From: Pseudomonas alkylphenolica
Lineage (GTDB): Bacteria; Pseudomonadota; Gammaproteobacteria; Pseudomonadales; Pseudomonadaceae
Reading direction: 5' to 3'
DNA: 64,000 nt
NCBI RefSeq assembly: GCF_004025535.1
Contig: NZ_QJRG01000033.1
Coordinates: 496,001-560,000, forward strand
The notes beneath the pieces were generated by a model, which saw nothing but the letters and a program-made list of their open reading frames with translations, was not told where the DNA came from and ran no database searches. The position numbers and the translations under genes were made by a program. Positions within the stretch are counted from its first letter, which is position 1. Each line of letters begins with the position of its first letter. Shown here piece by piece: positions 8,573 through 21,357 of the stretch.

Positions 8573-9541
8573 TCAACCGCGAGGGGCATAAGCGAAGACA
8601 TCGGCGCGCATCTGGTGAGCATCCATTCCGGCTTCAACCAGTGCATCAAGCGTGGCGTAGATCATGTTCGGAGAACCACTGGCATAAACGTGCACGCCTG
8701 CAAGATCCTTCAAATCCTCACAGACCGCCTCATGCAGCATCCCGCAGCGCCCTTCCCAACCACACAGGTCACTGACCACCTTGTGCAGGAACAGGTTCGG
8801 CAACTGCTCCCATTCAGCCCAGTGTTCGATCTGATAAAAGTCTTCCGGAAGACGCACGCCCCAGTACAGGTGTACCGGATGCTTGAAGCCCTGGGCCCGG
8901 CAATGCTCGATCAGGCTGTGCATCTGCGCCATACCGGTACCGGCGGCGATCAATACCAGCGGCCCCTCGGGCAGCTCGGCCAGGTGCGTATCGCCAAAGG
9001 GCATCTCCAGCCGGGCCATGCCGTTGCGCTGCAACTGCGTAATCAGTTCGACCGCACTGTTCTCGCGGGCCAGCACGTGCAGTTCGAGGTCGCGGCCACC
9101 ATGCGGCGCCGAGGCCAGGGAGAAGGCGGCCTTGTCGCCCGTGTCGCGCTCGATCATCAGGTACTGCCCGGCGTGGTAACGCGGCGGTTTCCCTGCGGGT
9201 GCGCGCAGGCGTACCCGCCAGACGTCGCCACCGACCTCAACGCACTCACTCAACTGACAGGCCAGCGTCCGTACCGGCAACTCGCCCAGGGCGAGCACGC
9301 CATCCCACAACAAGACACAGTCCTCCAGTGGCTCGGCGATACAGGTGAACAGCTCGCCATGATCTCGCTCCTGCCCGTCCTGACGCACCCGGCCTTCGAC
9401 CAGCAAGGCTGCACAGACGTGGCAGTTGCCATTGCGACAGCTCTGCGGGCAGTCGTAGCCCAGACGTCGCGCCCCATCCAGAATCCTTTCACCGGGGTTG
9501 AGCGTCAACACGGCCCCGGACGGCTGCAAGGTTACCTGCAT
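8573..9541 (-). CDS. 2Fe-2S/FAD/NAD(P)H oxidoreductase (CDP-6-deoxyglucoseen reductase-like)
   Basis: 322-residue reductase. A plant-type ferredoxin domain at the N-terminus has cluster cysteines 35, 40, 43 and 67 (SCRNGNCHVC and FTC). An FAD-binding barrel follows (YHAGQYLMI, FSLASAP) and then an NAD(P)-binding domain (LVLIAAGTGMAQMHSLIEH). It passes electrons from NAD(P)H through FAD to the iron-sulphur cluster. Its ATG directly abuts the ubiD stop, so the two are one operon; it may serve as an electron carrier linked to quinone synthesis, but that is inference. The glucoseen reductase name is only a family label. Confidence 0.85.
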   Translation of the reverse strand: MQVTLQPSGAVLTLNPGERILDGARRLGYDCPQSCRNGNCHVCAALLVEGRVRQDGQERDHGELFTCIAEPLEDCVLLWDGVLALGELPVRTLACQLSECVEVGGDVWRVRLRAPAGKPPRYHAGQYLMIERDTGDKAAFSLASAPHGGRDLELHVLARENSAVELITQLQRNGMARLEMPFGDTHLAELPEGPLVLIAAGTGMAQMHSLIEHCRAQGFKHPVHLYWGVRLPEDFYQIEHWAEWEQLPNLFLHKVVSDLCGWEGRCGMLHEAVCEDLKDLAGVHVYASGSPNMIYATLDALVEAGMDAHQMRADVFAYAPRG

Positions 9542-11008
9542 TTAGTCTATTCCCAACTGCTGCCACAGCTCATCGATCCGCCGGGTGACCGCTTCATCCT
9601 TGACGATGACACGTCCCCATTCACGGGTGGTTTCTCCGGGCCACTTGTTCGTCGCGTCCAGGCCCATCTTCGAGCCCAGGCCGGACACCGGCGAAGCAAA
9701 GTCCAGGTAGTCGATCGGGGTGTTGTCGATCATCACCGTGTCGCGCTTGGGGTCCATGCGCGTGGTGATCGCCCAGATCACATCGTTCCAGTCACGGGCA
9801 TTGATGTCGTCGTCGGTGACGATAACGAACTTGGTGTACATGAACTGTCGCAAAAACGACCAGACTCCGAGCATCACGCGCTTGGCGTGCCCCGGGTACT
9901 GCTTCTTCATGGTCACCACCGCCATGCGGTAGGAACAGCCCTCCGGTGGCAGGTAGAAGTCGGTGATCTCCGGGAACTGCTTCTGCAGGATCGGCACGAA
10001 CACTTCGTTGAGCGCCACGCCGAGAATGGCCGGCTCATCCGGCGGACGGCCAGTGTAGGTGCTGTGGTAGATCGGGTTCTTGCGGTGGGTGATGCGCTCC
10101 ACGGTAAACACCGGGAAGCTGTCGACCTCGTTGTAGTAACCGGTGTGGTCACCGTACGGGCCTTCCGGGGCCATTTCACCCGGATGAATCACACCCTCAA
10201 GGATGATCTCGGCCGTGGCCGGCACCTGCAGGTCATTGCCCCGGCACTTGACCAGCTCGGTGCGGTTGCCGCGCAACAGGCCGGCAAAGGCGTACTCCGA
10301 GAGGGTGTCGGGCACCGGCGTCACGGCACCGAGAATGGTCGCAGGATCAGCGCCCAGCGCCACGGAGACCGGGAACGGCTGGCCTGGGTGCTTCTCGCAC
10401 CACTCACGGTAGTCCAGGGCGCCGCCACGGTGGCTCAGCCAGCGCATGATGACCTTGTTGCGGCCAATCACTTGCTGACGGTAGATCCCGAGGTTCTGGC
10501 GCTCCTTGTTCGGACCGCGGGTCACGGTCAGGCCCCAGGTAATCAGCGGCGCGACATCGCCCGGCCAGCAATGCTGAACGGGGAGCATGCCGAGGTCGAC
10601 GTCGTCGCCTTCGATGACCACCTCGTGGCAGGCCGCGTCCTTGACCACTTTCGGCGCCATGGACACGACCTTCTTGAAGATCGGCAGCTTCGACCAGGCA
10701 TCCTTCAGGCCCTTGGGTGGCTCGGGCTCCTTGAGGAAGGCCAGCAGCTTGCCGATCTCGCGCAGCTCGCTGACCGACTCGGCGCCCATGCCCATGGCCA
10801 CCCGTTCCGGGGTGCCAAACAGGTTGCCAAGCACCGGGATGTCGAAGCCTGTCGGCTTTTCGAACAACAGCGCCGGGCCTTTGGCGCGCAGGGTGCGGTC
10901 GCAGACTTCAGTCATTTCCAGGACTGGAGAAATCGGAACCTGGATGCGCTTGAGTTCGCCACGCTGTTCCAGGCCACGGATAAAGTCGCGCAAATCGCGA
11001 TACTGCAT
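9542..11008 (-). CDS. ubiD: 4-hydroxy-3-polyprenylbenzoate decarboxylase UbiD
   Basis: 488-residue prenyl-FMN-dependent decarboxylase of ubiquinone biosynthesis; length and sequence are typical of proteobacterial UbiD. Recognisable blocks: [40 protein letters not shown] (prFMN/Mn site), [20 protein letters not shown] (the Glu-x-Pro-rich catalytic loop) and [17 protein letters not shown]. Cytoplasmic. First gene of an operon with the ferredoxin-type reductase, and transcribed in the same direction as rho upstream, from which a terminator separates it. Confidence 0.96.
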   Translation of the reverse strand: MQYRDLRDFIRGLEQRGELKRIQVPISPVLEMTEVCDRTLRAKGPALLFEKPTGFDIPVLGNLFGTPERVAMGMGAESVSELREIGKLLAFLKEPEPPKGLKDAWSKLPIFKKVVSMAPKVVKDAACHEVVIEGDDVDLGMLPVQHCWPGDVAPLITWGLTVTRGPNKERQNLGIYRQQVIGRNKVIMRWLSHRGGALDYREWCEKHPGQPFPVSVALGADPATILGAVTPVPDTLSEYAFAGLLRGNRTELVKCRGNDLQVPATAEIILEGVIHPGEMAPEGPYGDHTGYYNEVDSFPVFTVERITHRKNPIYHSTYTGRPPDEPAILGVALNEVFVPILQKQFPEITDFYLPPEGCSYRMAVVTMKKQYPGHAKRVMLGVWSFLRQFMYTKFVIVTDDDINARDWNDVIWAITTRMDPKRDTVMIDNTPIDYLDFASPVSGLGSKMGLDATNKWPGETTREWGRVIVKDEAVTRRIDELWQQLGID

Positions 11009-11093
11009 GCAAAAGCCTCGTATTCGCCGTACCGGTCGGGGTGCAAAGTGTATCGCCTAACCCGGCCAGCCAGAATAGCCAAAGTACAGATAG

Positions 11094-11116
11094 CAAAAAG
11101 CCGGGTTGCCCCGGCT
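11094..11116 (-). terminator. Rho-gene intrinsic terminator
   Basis: AGCCGGG-GCAA-CCCGGCT followed by TTTTTG on the minus strand, starting about 20 bp after the rho stop codon. A 7-bp stem with a stable GCAA tetraloop and a T-run makes a textbook intrinsic terminator. Confidence 0.85.
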
Positions 11117-11134
11117 CTTGCACAACGCAACAGT

Positions 11135-12394
<1,260 letters not shown>

Positions 12395-12591
12395 AAGGGG
12401 GATGACGTAATCATGTAAGAAGGGGGAATTAAGCTTCTGGCTTAATGAAGCCGCGCCGCAAAGAAGGCGACAGGATCGCGTACTGATTCGAATTAGGGAT
12501 GCGTCGGCGACGGCGTGCAGAGGGCACCAAAAAAACAGTGCGAGGCCGAATGTAACACCTGCTTTTTCTGGCGTCTAGTCACCAGATAAAG

Positions 12592-12620
12592 AAAAGCCCC
12601 GGCGAATGCGGGGCTTTTTT
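12592..12620 (-). terminator. trxA intrinsic terminator
   Basis: AAAAGCCCCG / CGGGGCTTTT, a 10-bp stem with a 7-base loop, just after the trxA stop. A-tract and T-tract flank it, so it can work in both directions and also isolates rho. Confidence 0.85.
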
Positions 12621-12623
12621 GAC

Positions 12624-12953
12624 TCAGATATTGGCGTCCAGGAAGGCTGCCAGCTGAGACTTGGACAGTGCGCCGACCTTGGTGGCCTCGACATTGCCGT
12701 TCTTGAACAGCATCAGGGTCGGGATGCCACGAACGCCGTGCTTGGCAGGGGTTTCCTGGTTGTCGTCGATGTTCAGCTTGGCGACAGTCAGTTTGCCCTG
12801 GTAGGTAGCGGCGATGTCGTCCAGAACCGGAGCGATCATTTTGCAAGGGCCGCACCATTCAGCCCAGTAGTCGACCAGCACCGGGCCTTCTGCTTTGAGC
12901 ACTTCGGCTTCGAAGGTGGCGTCGGTGACGTGTTTGATAAGATCGCTGCTCAT
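12624..12953 (-). CDS. trxA: thioredoxin
   Basis: 109-residue thioredoxin with the catalytic WCGPC motif (Cys34, Cys37), the cis-proline region [11 protein letters not shown] and the N-terminal Asp in [13 protein letters not shown]. It reduces protein disulphides in the cytoplasm using thioredoxin reductase. The start at 12953 (MSSDLIKHV) matches the family; upstream in-frame Met codons give a non-conserved extension. Monocistronic, next to rho in the classic trxA-rho order. Confidence 0.97.
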   Translation of the reverse strand: MSSDLIKHVTDATFEAEVLKAEGPVLVDYWAEWCGPCKMIAPVLDDIAATYQGKLTVAKLNIDDNQETPAKHGVRGIPTLMLFKNGNVEATKVGALSKSQLAAFLDANI

Positions 12954-13195
12954 GGAAGTCTCCAAGGTCGTAAGCAAAAAAACGTGGCCCATCATAGCTG
13001 CACCGACGCCCTACAGGAAGTCGCAGGCGATTGAGTGTAACTATAGTTGTGCATGACCGCGCATATCGGTGCTGTCACGGGAAAGTCATATTTCCTCAAT
13101 CAACCTGCCCCATATCAAGCCTTGATACGCTGCGCGTTGGCGTCAGCGGTGGATCATGGCAGGATTGCCGGGTTATCGAACGAGAAATCACGACC

Positions 13196-14698
13196 ATGCC
13201 GCAAACCACAGCCAAGAATCTGTCCTTGATCGCTGCCATCGACCTGGGCTCCAACAGTTTCCATATGGTTGTGGCCAAGGCCCACCATACCGAGATCCGC
13301 ATCCTTGAGCGCCTTGGAGAGAAGGTTCAGCTGGCCGCCGGCATCAACGAAGAGCGCCAACTCAATGAAGAGTCCATGCAGCGCGGCCTGGACTGCCTCA
13401 AGCGTTTCGCCCAGCTGATCAACGGCATGCCGGCCGGCGCCGTGCGCATCGTCGGCACCAACGCTCTGCGCGAAGCGCGCAACCGCGGCGAATTCATCCG
13501 CCGCGCCGAAGAGATTCTTGGGCACCCCGTCGAAGTGATTTCCGGCCGTGAAGAAGCCCGCTTGATCTACCTTGGCGTCTCCCACACGTTGGCCGATACT
13601 CCCGGCAAACGCCTGGTCGCCGACATTGGCGGTGGCAGTACCGAATTCATCATCGGCCAGCGTTTCGAACCGCTGCTGCGCGAAAGCCTGCAGATGGGCT
13701 GCGTAAGCTTTACCCAGCGTTATTTCCGTGATGGCAAGATCACCCCGGCACGCTACGCCCAGGCCTACACCGCCGCGCGCCTGGAACTGATGAGCATCGA
13801 AAACGCCCTGCATCGCCTGACCTGGGACGAGGCCATCGGCTCCTCGGGCACCATCCGTGCCATAGGCGCGGCCCTCAAGGACGGCGGTATGGGCAACGGC
13901 GAGGTCAACGCCGACGGCCTGGCCTGGCTCAAACGCAAGCTATTCAAGCTCGGTGATGTTGAGAAAATCGACTTTGACGGCGTCAAACCGGACCGCCGGG
14001 CAATCTTCCCGGCGGGCCTGGCGATCCTCGAAGCCATTTTCGATGCACTGGAACTGCAGCGCATGGACCACTGCGACGGCGCGCTGCGCGAAGGCGTGCT
14101 GTTCGACCTGCTGGGCCGCCATCACCATGAAGACGTGCGTGAACGCACTCTGAGCTCATTGATGGAACGCTACCACGTAGACCAGGGCCAGGCCGCCCGG
14201 GTAGAACGCAAGGCCTTGCACGCCTTTGACCAGGTGGCCAAAGCCTGGGACCTGGAAGACGGAATCTGGCGCGAGCTGCTCGGTTGGGCGGCCAAAGTGC
14301 ACGAAGTGGGCCTGGACATCGCCCACTACCACTACCACAAGCACGGCGCTTACCTGATCGAGCACTCGGACCTCGCCGGTTTTTCCCGCGAAGACCAGCA
14401 GATGCTTGCTCTGCTGGTGCGCGGCCACCGCCGTAATATTCCAAAGGACAAATTTGCCGAGTTCGGCGAAGACGGCGCCAAGCTGATCCGCCTGTGCGTG
14501 CTGCTGCGCTTTGCGATCCTGTTCCATCACATCCGCGGCACCCAGCAGATGCCGACAGTCACCCTGCATGCGGCAGGCGACAGCCTCGATGTGGAATTCC
14601 CGGCCGGCTGGCTGGAGCAGAACCAGCTGACCCAGGCCGACTTCGGCCTGGAGGCCGAGTGGCTGACCCGGGTCGGCTTCGTCCTCAGCGTACGCTGA
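13196..14698 (+). CDS. ppx: exopolyphosphatase Ppx
   Basis: 500-residue Ppx/GppA phosphatase that removes terminal phosphate from long polyphosphate. The actin-like ATPase fold shows [15 protein letters not shown] at the N-terminus and [14 protein letters not shown] (about 138-151); an HD-like helical domain makes up the C-terminal half. The chosen start, ATG 13196, gives the normal N-terminus [20 protein letters not shown]; the upstream extension is not conserved in character. It converges on ppk and the two coding regions overlap by 14 bp. Confidence 0.95.
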   Translation: MPQTTAKNLSLIAAIDLGSNSFHMVVAKAHHTEIRILERLGEKVQLAAGINEERQLNEESMQRGLDCLKRFAQLINGMPAGAVRIVGTNALREARNRGEFIRRAEEILGHPVEVISGREEARLIYLGVSHTLADTPGKRLVADIGGGSTEFIIGQRFEPLLRESLQMGCVSFTQRYFRDGKITPARYAQAYTAARLELMSIENALHRLTWDEAIGSSGTIRAIGAALKDGGMGNGEVNADGLAWLKRKLFKLGDVEKIDFDGVKPDRRAIFPAGLAILEAIFDALELQRMDHCDGALREGVLFDLLGRHHHEDVRERTLSSLMERYHVDQGQAARVERKALHAFDQVAKAWDLEDGIWRELLGWAAKVHEVGLDIAHYHYHKHGAYLIEHSDLAGFSREDQQMLALLVRGHRRNIPKDKFAEFGEDGAKLIRLCVLLRFAILFHHIRGTQQMPTVTLHAAGDSLDVEFPAGWLEQNQLTQADFGLEAEWLTRVGFVLSVR

Positions 14699-16925
14699 GG
14701 ACCGGGTTGCTCAAGCGCTCAAGCAGTGTCGCCTGGGCACTGCGGGCGTTCTGGTTGCCGGTTGGCGTGCTGCGCACGTAGCGACCATCCGGCTGCAGGA
14801 TCCAGGCGTGAGTGTTGTCGGTCAGGTACCCCTCCAACTCCTTCTTCACCCGCAGGATCAGCTTCTTGCCCTCGACCGGGAAGCAGGTCTCGACGCGCTT
14901 GTCGAGGTTGCGTTCCATCCAGTCGGCGCTGGAGAGGAACATCTGCTCTTCACCGCCATTGAGGAAGTAGAACACCCGCGTGTGCTCAAGGAAGCGACCG
15001 ATGATCGAGCGCACCTGGATGTTGTGCGACACCCCGGCAATCCCTGGCCGCAGGCAGCACATGCCGCGCACTACCAGATCGATACGCACTCCGGACTGGC
15101 TGGCCTTGTACAAGGCGCGAATGATCTTCGGATCAGTCAGCGAGTTGAACTTGGCGATGATGTGCGCCGGCTTGCCATCAAGGGCAAACTGGGTCTCGCG
15201 CGCGATCATGTCGAGCATGCCCTTCTTCAGGGTGAACGGCGCGTGCAGCAGCTTTTTCATGCGCAGGGTCTTGCCCATGCCGATCAACTGACTGAACAGC
15301 TTGCCGACGTCTTCGCACAAAGCGTCATCCGAGGTCAGCAGGCTGTAGTCGGTGTACAGGCGCGCGTTACCGGCGTGGTAGTTACCGGTACCCAGGTGGG
15401 CATAACGCACGATCTCGCCGGCTTCGCGGCGCAAGATCAGCATCATCTTGGCGTGGGTCTTGAAGCCGACCACACCGTAGATCACTACCGCACCGGCAGC
15501 CTGCAGGCGGCTGGCCAGTTGCAGGTTGGACTCTTCATCGAAGCGCGCGCGCAATTCGATCACCGCGGTGACCTCCTTGCCGTTACGCGCCGCATCGACC
15601 AGCGCGTCGACGATCTCCGAGTTGGCACCACTGCGGTACAGGGTCTGGCGCACGGCCAGGACATGCGGGTCCTTGGCGGCCTGACGCAGCAGATCCACCA
15701 CCGGGGTGAACGACTCGAACGGGTGCATGAGCAGGATGTCCTGCTTGCCGACCACACTGAAAATGTTCTCGGCGTTCTGCAGCAGTTTTGGAATCGCTGG
15801 CGTGAACGGGGTGTATTGCAATTCCGGATGGCTATCCAGACCGGTAATGCTGAACAGACGGGTCAGGTTGACCGGACCATTGACCTGGTACAGCTCGCTT
15901 TCGCTCAGGCTGAACTGCTTGAGCAGGTAGTCCGAAAGATGTTTGGGGCAAGTGTCAGCCACCTCCAGGCGCACCGCATCGCCATAGCGACGCGAGAACA
16001 GCTCGCCACGCAGTGCCCGGGCAAGGTCTTCGACATCTTCGGAGTCCAGCGCCAGGTCGGCGTTACGGGTCAGGCGGAACTGATAGCAACCCTTGACCTT
16101 CATGCCCTGGAACAAGTCGTCGGCATGGGCATGGATCATCGAGGAGAGGAACACGTAGTTGTCCCCCGGCCCACCGACGTCTTCCGGCACCTTGATTACC
16201 CGTGGCAACAGGCGCGGCGCCGGAATGATCGCCAGACCCGAATCTCGGCCGAACGCGTCGACACCTTCCAGCTCGACGATGAAGTTCAGGCTCTTGTTCA
16301 CCAGCAACGGGAACGGGTGCGTCGGGTCGAGGCCGATCGGGGTGATGATCGGCGCGATCTCGTCACGGAAGAAGCGCCGCACCCAGGTCTTGAGCTTGGT
16401 GTTCCAGTGCCGGCGACGGATAAAGCGAATCTGGTGTTTTTCCAGCTCCGGCAGCAGCACATCGTTGAGGATCGCATACTGGCGATGAACCTCGCTGTGC
16501 ACCACCTCGCTGATCCGCGCCAGCGCCTGATGCGGCTGCAGACCATCAGCGCCGGCCTGTTCACGGGCAAAGGTAATCTGCTTTTTCAGGCCCGCCACAC
16601 GAATTTCGAAGAACTCATCCAGGTTGCTGGAGAAGATCAGCAGAAACTTCAGCCGCTCCAGCAACGGGTAGCTCTCATCCAGCGCCTGCTCGAGCACGCG
16701 GATGTTGAACTGCAGCTGGGACAGCTCGCGGTGAATGTACAGGCTGCTGTCATCCAGACCGGGGATAGCGATAGCCGGTGCCGCCGGTGCCGGAGTGGGC
16801 GCAGGCGCCTCGACCTCGTTGACCGGCACAGGCACCGCAGCAGGCTCCGGCGGCGTTTCGAGCATCTGCTCCGGCACAGGCTGGGCTTGCTTCATATCGA
16901 CATCACTGAGTACTTCGTTATTCAT
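14685..16925 (-). CDS. ppk1: polyphosphate kinase Ppk1
   Basis: 746-residue enzyme making polyphosphate from ATP. The first 50 or so residues are Pro/Ala/Val-rich and low in complexity; an alternative start at MKQAQ or MLETP would trim them. The conserved body begins [20 protein letters not shown]. The catalytic phospholipase-D-like domains carry the phosphorylated His in [11 protein letters not shown] and the second-site [17 protein letters not shown]. Faces ppx convergently, a common arrangement of the making and breaking enzymes in pseudomonads. Confidence 0.95.
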   Translation of the reverse strand: MNNEVLSDVDMKQAQPVPEQMLETPPEPAAVPVPVNEVEAPAPTPAPAAPAIAIPGLDDSSLYIHRELSQLQFNIRVLEQALDESYPLLERLKFLLIFSSNLDEFFEIRVAGLKKQITFAREQAGADGLQPHQALARISEVVHSEVHRQYAILNDVLLPELEKHQIRFIRRRHWNTKLKTWVRRFFRDEIAPIITPIGLDPTHPFPLLVNKSLNFIVELEGVDAFGRDSGLAIIPAPRLLPRVIKVPEDVGGPGDNYVFLSSMIHAHADDLFQGMKVKGCYQFRLTRNADLALDSEDVEDLARALRGELFSRRYGDAVRLEVADTCPKHLSDYLLKQFSLSESELYQVNGPVNLTRLFSITGLDSHPELQYTPFTPAIPKLLQNAENIFSVVGKQDILLMHPFESFTPVVDLLRQAAKDPHVLAVRQTLYRSGANSEIVDALVDAARNGKEVTAVIELRARFDEESNLQLASRLQAAGAVVIYGVVGFKTHAKMMLILRREAGEIVRYAHLGTGNYHAGNARLYTDYSLLTSDDALCEDVGKLFSQLIGMGKTLRMKKLLHAPFTLKKGMLDMIARETQFALDGKPAHIIAKFNSLTDPKIIRALYKASQSGVRIDLVVRGMCCLRPGIAGVSHNIQVRSIIGRFLEHTRVFYFLNGGEEQMFLSSADWMERNLDKRVETCFPVEGKKLILRVKKELEGYLTDNTHAWILQPDGRYVRSTPTGNQNARSAQATLLERLSNPVLSVR

Positions 16926-16944
16926 CTGGCGTTCCTGAAGGGCC

Positions 16945-18081
<1,137 letters not shown>

Positions 18082-18162
18082 TCACGTCGAGACACATTTA
18101 GACACTTTCCCCAAAGCCCACGAAGGGTTAGGCTGCGCGTTCATTTCGCCAGCACCCAGAAA

Positions 18163-18807
18163 ATGCTCGAGCAATTCCTTCAAGATTTTGGCTACTTTGC
18201 CCTTTTTCTTGGCACGTTTTTCGAAGGTGAGACCATCCTGGTTCTCGCCGGCTTCCTTGCGTTCCGCGGATACATGGACATCAACCTGGTGGTCCTGGTG
18301 GCCTTCTTCGGCAGCTATGCCGGTGACCAGCTGTGGTACTTCATGGGCCGCAAGCACGGGCGCAAATTGCTCGCACGCAAACCACGCTGGCAATTGATGG
18401 GCGACCGCGCGCTGGAGCACATCCGCCGCCACCCGGACATCTGGGTGCTGAGCTTTCGCTTCGTTTACGGCTTGCGTACGGTCATGCCGGTTGCCATCGG
18501 CCTGTCCGGCTACCCGCCGCGTCGCTACCTGCTGCTCAACGGCATCGGTGCTGCGGTATGGGCGTTGGCACTTGGCGCCGCCGCGTATCACTTTGGCGCC
18601 ATTCTCGAAGGCCTGCTGGGTAACGTGAAGAAGTACGAGCTATGGGTGCTCGGTGGCCTGCTGGGCCTTGGTGGCTGCCTGTGGCTGCGCCGCCGCATCA
18701 AGGCCGCGCGCATCGCCCGCAAGGAAGCGGCTGCCATACAGGCCGATCACGCTGAGCAGGCTGTAGACAAACAGCGCGACCCAGGCCAGGGCAGTGACCG
18801 GCCATAA
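18163..18807 (+). CDS. DedA-family membrane protein
   Basis: 214-residue integral membrane protein of the DedA/SNARE-associated family, which includes undecaprenyl-phosphate and phospholipid flippases. Family marks: the N-terminal YFALFLGTFFEGETILVLAG with its acidic pair, GDQLWYFMGRKHG, and FRFVYGLRTVMPVAIGLSG with the essential arginines. The last 55 or so residues are basic then polar and share DNA with the convergent desaturase gene over 168 bp, so the exact C-terminus deserves care. Confidence 0.88.
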   Translation: MLEQFLQDFGYFALFLGTFFEGETILVLAGFLAFRGYMDINLVVLVAFFGSYAGDQLWYFMGRKHGRKLLARKPRWQLMGDRALEHIRRHPDIWVLSFRFVYGLRTVMPVAIGLSGYPPRRYLLLNGIGAAVWALALGAAAYHFGAILEGLLGNVKKYELWVLGGLLGLGGCLWLRRRIKAARIARKEAAAIQADHAEQAVDKQRDPGQGSDRP

Positions 18808-19935
18808 ACCGCTCATCCCGGCCAGCGCCATGGCCGGGACATTCAGCGCCAACCGCAGCAGCTCGCACTTGAATGCCCACGGGCGGTTTTCCAGCTGAGT
18901 GCCCAGCGCAAACAACCCCAACGCCATCACCCCCCACCCGAGCAGCAAGGCGGCAGCCGACAAGCGTTCGGCGTGCTCCATCAAGTAGCTGCCCAGTGCA
19001 ACGTAAAGCGCAAACTGCAGCACCACGTACAGCTGCTGCGGCCAGCCCAGCGCCACCTCGAATTTGCTGAAGCGGCTCAAGTCCTGCTTGGCCTGCGGGA
19101 AGCGCTGCGCCACATCCGCCGGGCGCCAGCCCGTGGGCATGAACCAGATTCGCACCTTGTCCCACCAGCGCTCGGCATGGCGCGCGTCATGCCACAACTG
19201 GGCATAGAACTGCACGTTGGCCCACAGCGGGTTCCAGCTGGCCAGGGGGGTGGTCACGCCAAAGATCACCGGCTCGTTATCGTCCTCTTCCTGAAAGGTG
19301 CCAAACAGCCGGTCCCAGATAATGAACACTCCGCCGTAGTTGCGATCCAAGTACAAAGGATTCTGCGCATGGTGCACGCGATGATTGGACGGCGTAATGA
19401 ACAGCCATTCGAACCAGCCCAGCTTGGGAATGTGACGGGTGTGCACCCAGAACTGATAAAGCAGGTTCAACGCAGCGACGGTGATGAACACCAGCGGCGG
19501 TACGCCCAGCACCGCCAGCGGCAGGTAGAAGATCCACGACAGCAAAAAACCGCTGCTGGTCTGGCGCAAGGCCGTGGAGAGGTTGTAATCCTCGCTCTGG
19601 TGGTGCACCGAATGCGCCGCCCAGAGAATATTGCGCTCGTGCCCGAAACGGTGCAGCCAGTAGTAACACAGGTCATAGAGCACGAACGCCAGTACCCACA
19701 CCCACACCGCGTCGCCTGGCAGCTTGAACAGTGCCAGGTGCTCCCAGGCCAGCGCGTAGGTGACCAGGCCGACGCCTTTGGTCAGCAGGCCCGTGGTGGT
19801 CGACAGCACCCCGGTGCTGAGGCTGTTGATCGCGTCAGCCAGACGGTAGGTGCGCATACCGCGCAGGCGGTCGGCGAGCAACTCGACCACAATCAGGACA
19901 AAGAAGAACGGTACCGCCAACAGAATCAGATCCAT
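18640..19935 (-). CDS. sterol desaturase / fatty acid hydroxylase superfamily protein
   Basis: 431-residue multi-helix membrane oxygenase. The di-iron histidine clusters are LHRFGH, HSVHH and, later, NHRVHH, in the order of the fatty acid hydroxylase superfamily. N-terminal helices run from DLILLAVPFFFVLIVVELLA; an extra C-terminal membrane domain of about 130 residues follows the catalytic part. The substrate (sterol, carotenoid or lipid) cannot be inferred. Its 3' end overlaps the convergent DedA gene by 168 bp, falling in its Ala/Gln-rich tail. Confidence 0.85.
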   Translation of the reverse strand: MDLILLAVPFFFVLIVVELLADRLRGMRTYRLADAINSLSTGVLSTTTGLLTKGVGLVTYALAWEHLALFKLPGDAVWVWVLAFVLYDLCYYWLHRFGHERNILWAAHSVHHQSEDYNLSTALRQTSSGFLLSWIFYLPLAVLGVPPLVFITVAALNLLYQFWVHTRHIPKLGWFEWLFITPSNHRVHHAQNPLYLDRNYGGVFIIWDRLFGTFQEEDDNEPVIFGVTTPLASWNPLWANVQFYAQLWHDARHAERWWDKVRIWFMPTGWRPADVAQRFPQAKQDLSRFSKFEVALGWPQQLYVVLQFALYVALGSYLMEHAERLSAAALLLGWGVMALGLFALGTQLENRPWAFKCELLRLALNVPAMALAGMSGLWPVTALAWVALFVYSLLSVIGLYGSRFLAGDARGLDAAAQPQAATKAQQATEHP

Positions 19936-20048
19936 GGGTCATCCATCTCCAGGCTATTGCACAAGATTAGGCCTGGAATGCGGCAAACCCTATGGCGACA
20001 TCTGCCAATTTAGAGGACATTTAGCGCCTCGACTCGGGAGTAGTGAGC

Positions 20049-20717
20049 ATGACCAAAAAAAAAGTTGCTGTGATTCTTTCCGGCTGTGGTGTCTATGACG
20101 GCGCCGAAATCCACGAGAGCGTGATCACCCTGCTGCGCCTGGACCAGCGCGGCGCCGAGGTACAGTGCTTTGCGCCGAACATCGCACAGATGCATGTGCT
20201 CAATCACCTGACCGGCGAAGAGATGCCTGAATCGCGAAACGTCCTGGTGGAGTCGGCGCGCATCGCCCGCGGCAACATCAAGGACCTGCGTGAAGCAGAC
20301 GCCAAGGACTTTGACGCGCTGATCGTACCGGGTGGTTTTGGCGCGGCGAAAAACCTCTCCAACTTTGCCGTTGAAGGGACCGCCTGCACCGTCAATCCGG
20401 ACGTACTGAGCCTGGCAGAAGCCTTTGCCGAAGCTGGCAAGCCGGTCGGCCTGATCTGCATCTCCCCTGCCCTGGCCGCGAAGATCTACGGCCCGGGCGT
20501 GGTCTGCACCATTGGCAACGATGCCGACACCAGCGCCGCCATCGTCAAGATGGGCGGCACCCATGAAGAATGCGATGTGCACGACATTGTCGAAGACACC
20601 CAGCGCAAACTGGTCAGCACCCCGGCCTACATGCTGGCGCAGTCGATTGGCGAAGCGGCGGGCGGTATCTACAAGCTGGTCGACCGGGTGCTGGAACTGA
20701 CTCACGAAAAAGACTGA
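20049..20717 (+). CDS. elbB: ElbB, DJ-1/PfpI-superfamily glyoxalase-like protein
   Basis: 222-residue protein of the ElbB (isoprenoid biosynthesis protein with amidotransferase-like domain) group, close to DJ-1/PfpI. The N-terminus KKVAVILSGCGVYDGAEIHE and GGFGAAKNLSNFA are family hallmarks; the nucleophile-elbow Cys is in GLICISPAL. E. coli ElbB has weak glyoxalase activity. ATG 20049 sits eight bases after GGAG; an in-frame GTG at 20043 is too close to that site. Monocistronic. Confidence 0.92.
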   Translation: MTKKKVAVILSGCGVYDGAEIHESVITLLRLDQRGAEVQCFAPNIAQMHVLNHLTGEEMPESRNVLVESARIARGNIKDLREADAKDFDALIVPGGFGAAKNLSNFAVEGTACTVNPDVLSLAEAFAEAGKPVGLICISPALAAKIYGPGVVCTIGNDADTSAAIVKMGGTHEECDVHDIVEDTQRKLVSTPAYMLAQSIGEAAGGIYKLVDRVLELTHEKD

Positions 20718-20718
20718 G

Positions 20719-20827
20719 TCTGTAGGAGCGGATTCACCGGGACGCCGGATCGCCGCGATGGACTGCACAGCAGTCCCGATTTTTGGGGCCGCGCTGCGGC
20801 CCACCGCGGATAAATCCGCTCATACAA
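20719..20827. repeat. REP-like inverted repeat element
   Basis: The left end TGTAGGAGCGGATTCACCG and the right end, read on the minus strand as TGTATGAGCGGATTTATCCG, form imperfect inverted arms around about 70 bp that include further GC-rich hairpins (GGGGCCGCGCTGCGGCCC). This is the style of intergenic REP/BIME elements of P. putida-group genomes. A partial copy occurs at 38798-38822. Confidence 0.7.
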
Positions 20828-20835
20828 GCCAGCGA

Positions 20836-21297
20836 TCAGTTGGGAATCTGGCGCGCCAGCCGCGTCAGGATGCGGTCCAGGGAATTGGCAAATGCCTGCT
20901 TCTCGCGATCGCCATAAGGCGCCTGACCACCACCGACCTGCCCCTGCTCGCGCAGGTCGGTGAACAGGTTACGTACCGCCAGGCGCTCACCCATGTTGCG
21001 TTCATCGAACTCGCGACCGCGCGGATCAAGGCAGGCAACGCCCTTCTTGACCAGCCTGTCGGCCAGCGGTACATCACTGCAGATCACCAGCTCACCCGGC
21101 ACGGCGTGCTCGACCAGGTAATCGTCGGCTGCATCCGGCCCGCTGGGTACGACGATCAACCTGACACAGGCGAACGCCGGCTTGATCTGGCTCTGCCCGG
21201 CGACCAGCACCACCTCGATCTGGCGCTTGAGGGCAAATTTGACGACCTGATCCTTGGCCGCCTTGGGGCAGGCATCGGCATCGATCCAGACACGCAT
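20836..21297 (-). CDS. YaiI/YqxD family protein (UPF0178)
   Basis: 153-residue protein with the family N-terminus MRVWIDADACPKA, a PIN-like nuclease fold acidic strand, and later DAADDYLVEHAVPGELVICS and the ADRLVKKG motif. Start at 21297 chosen because the conserved domain begins there; the upstream extension of five residues lacks support. Function in the cell unknown; the fold suggests a metal-dependent nuclease, which is inference from structure-level family knowledge. Confidence 0.9.
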   Translation of the reverse strand: MRVWIDADACPKAAKDQVVKFALKRQIEVVLVAGQSQIKPAFACVRLIVVPSGPDAADDYLVEHAVPGELVICSDVPLADRLVKKGVACLDPRGREFDERNMGERLAVRNLFTDLREQGQVGGGQAPYGDREKQAFANSLDRILTRLARQIPN

Positions 21298-21357
21298 AAC
21301 TAACACTTCCAACGTAAACGGGCGACCAGTATCCCTGCTCGCCCGCCTGGCTTCAAA

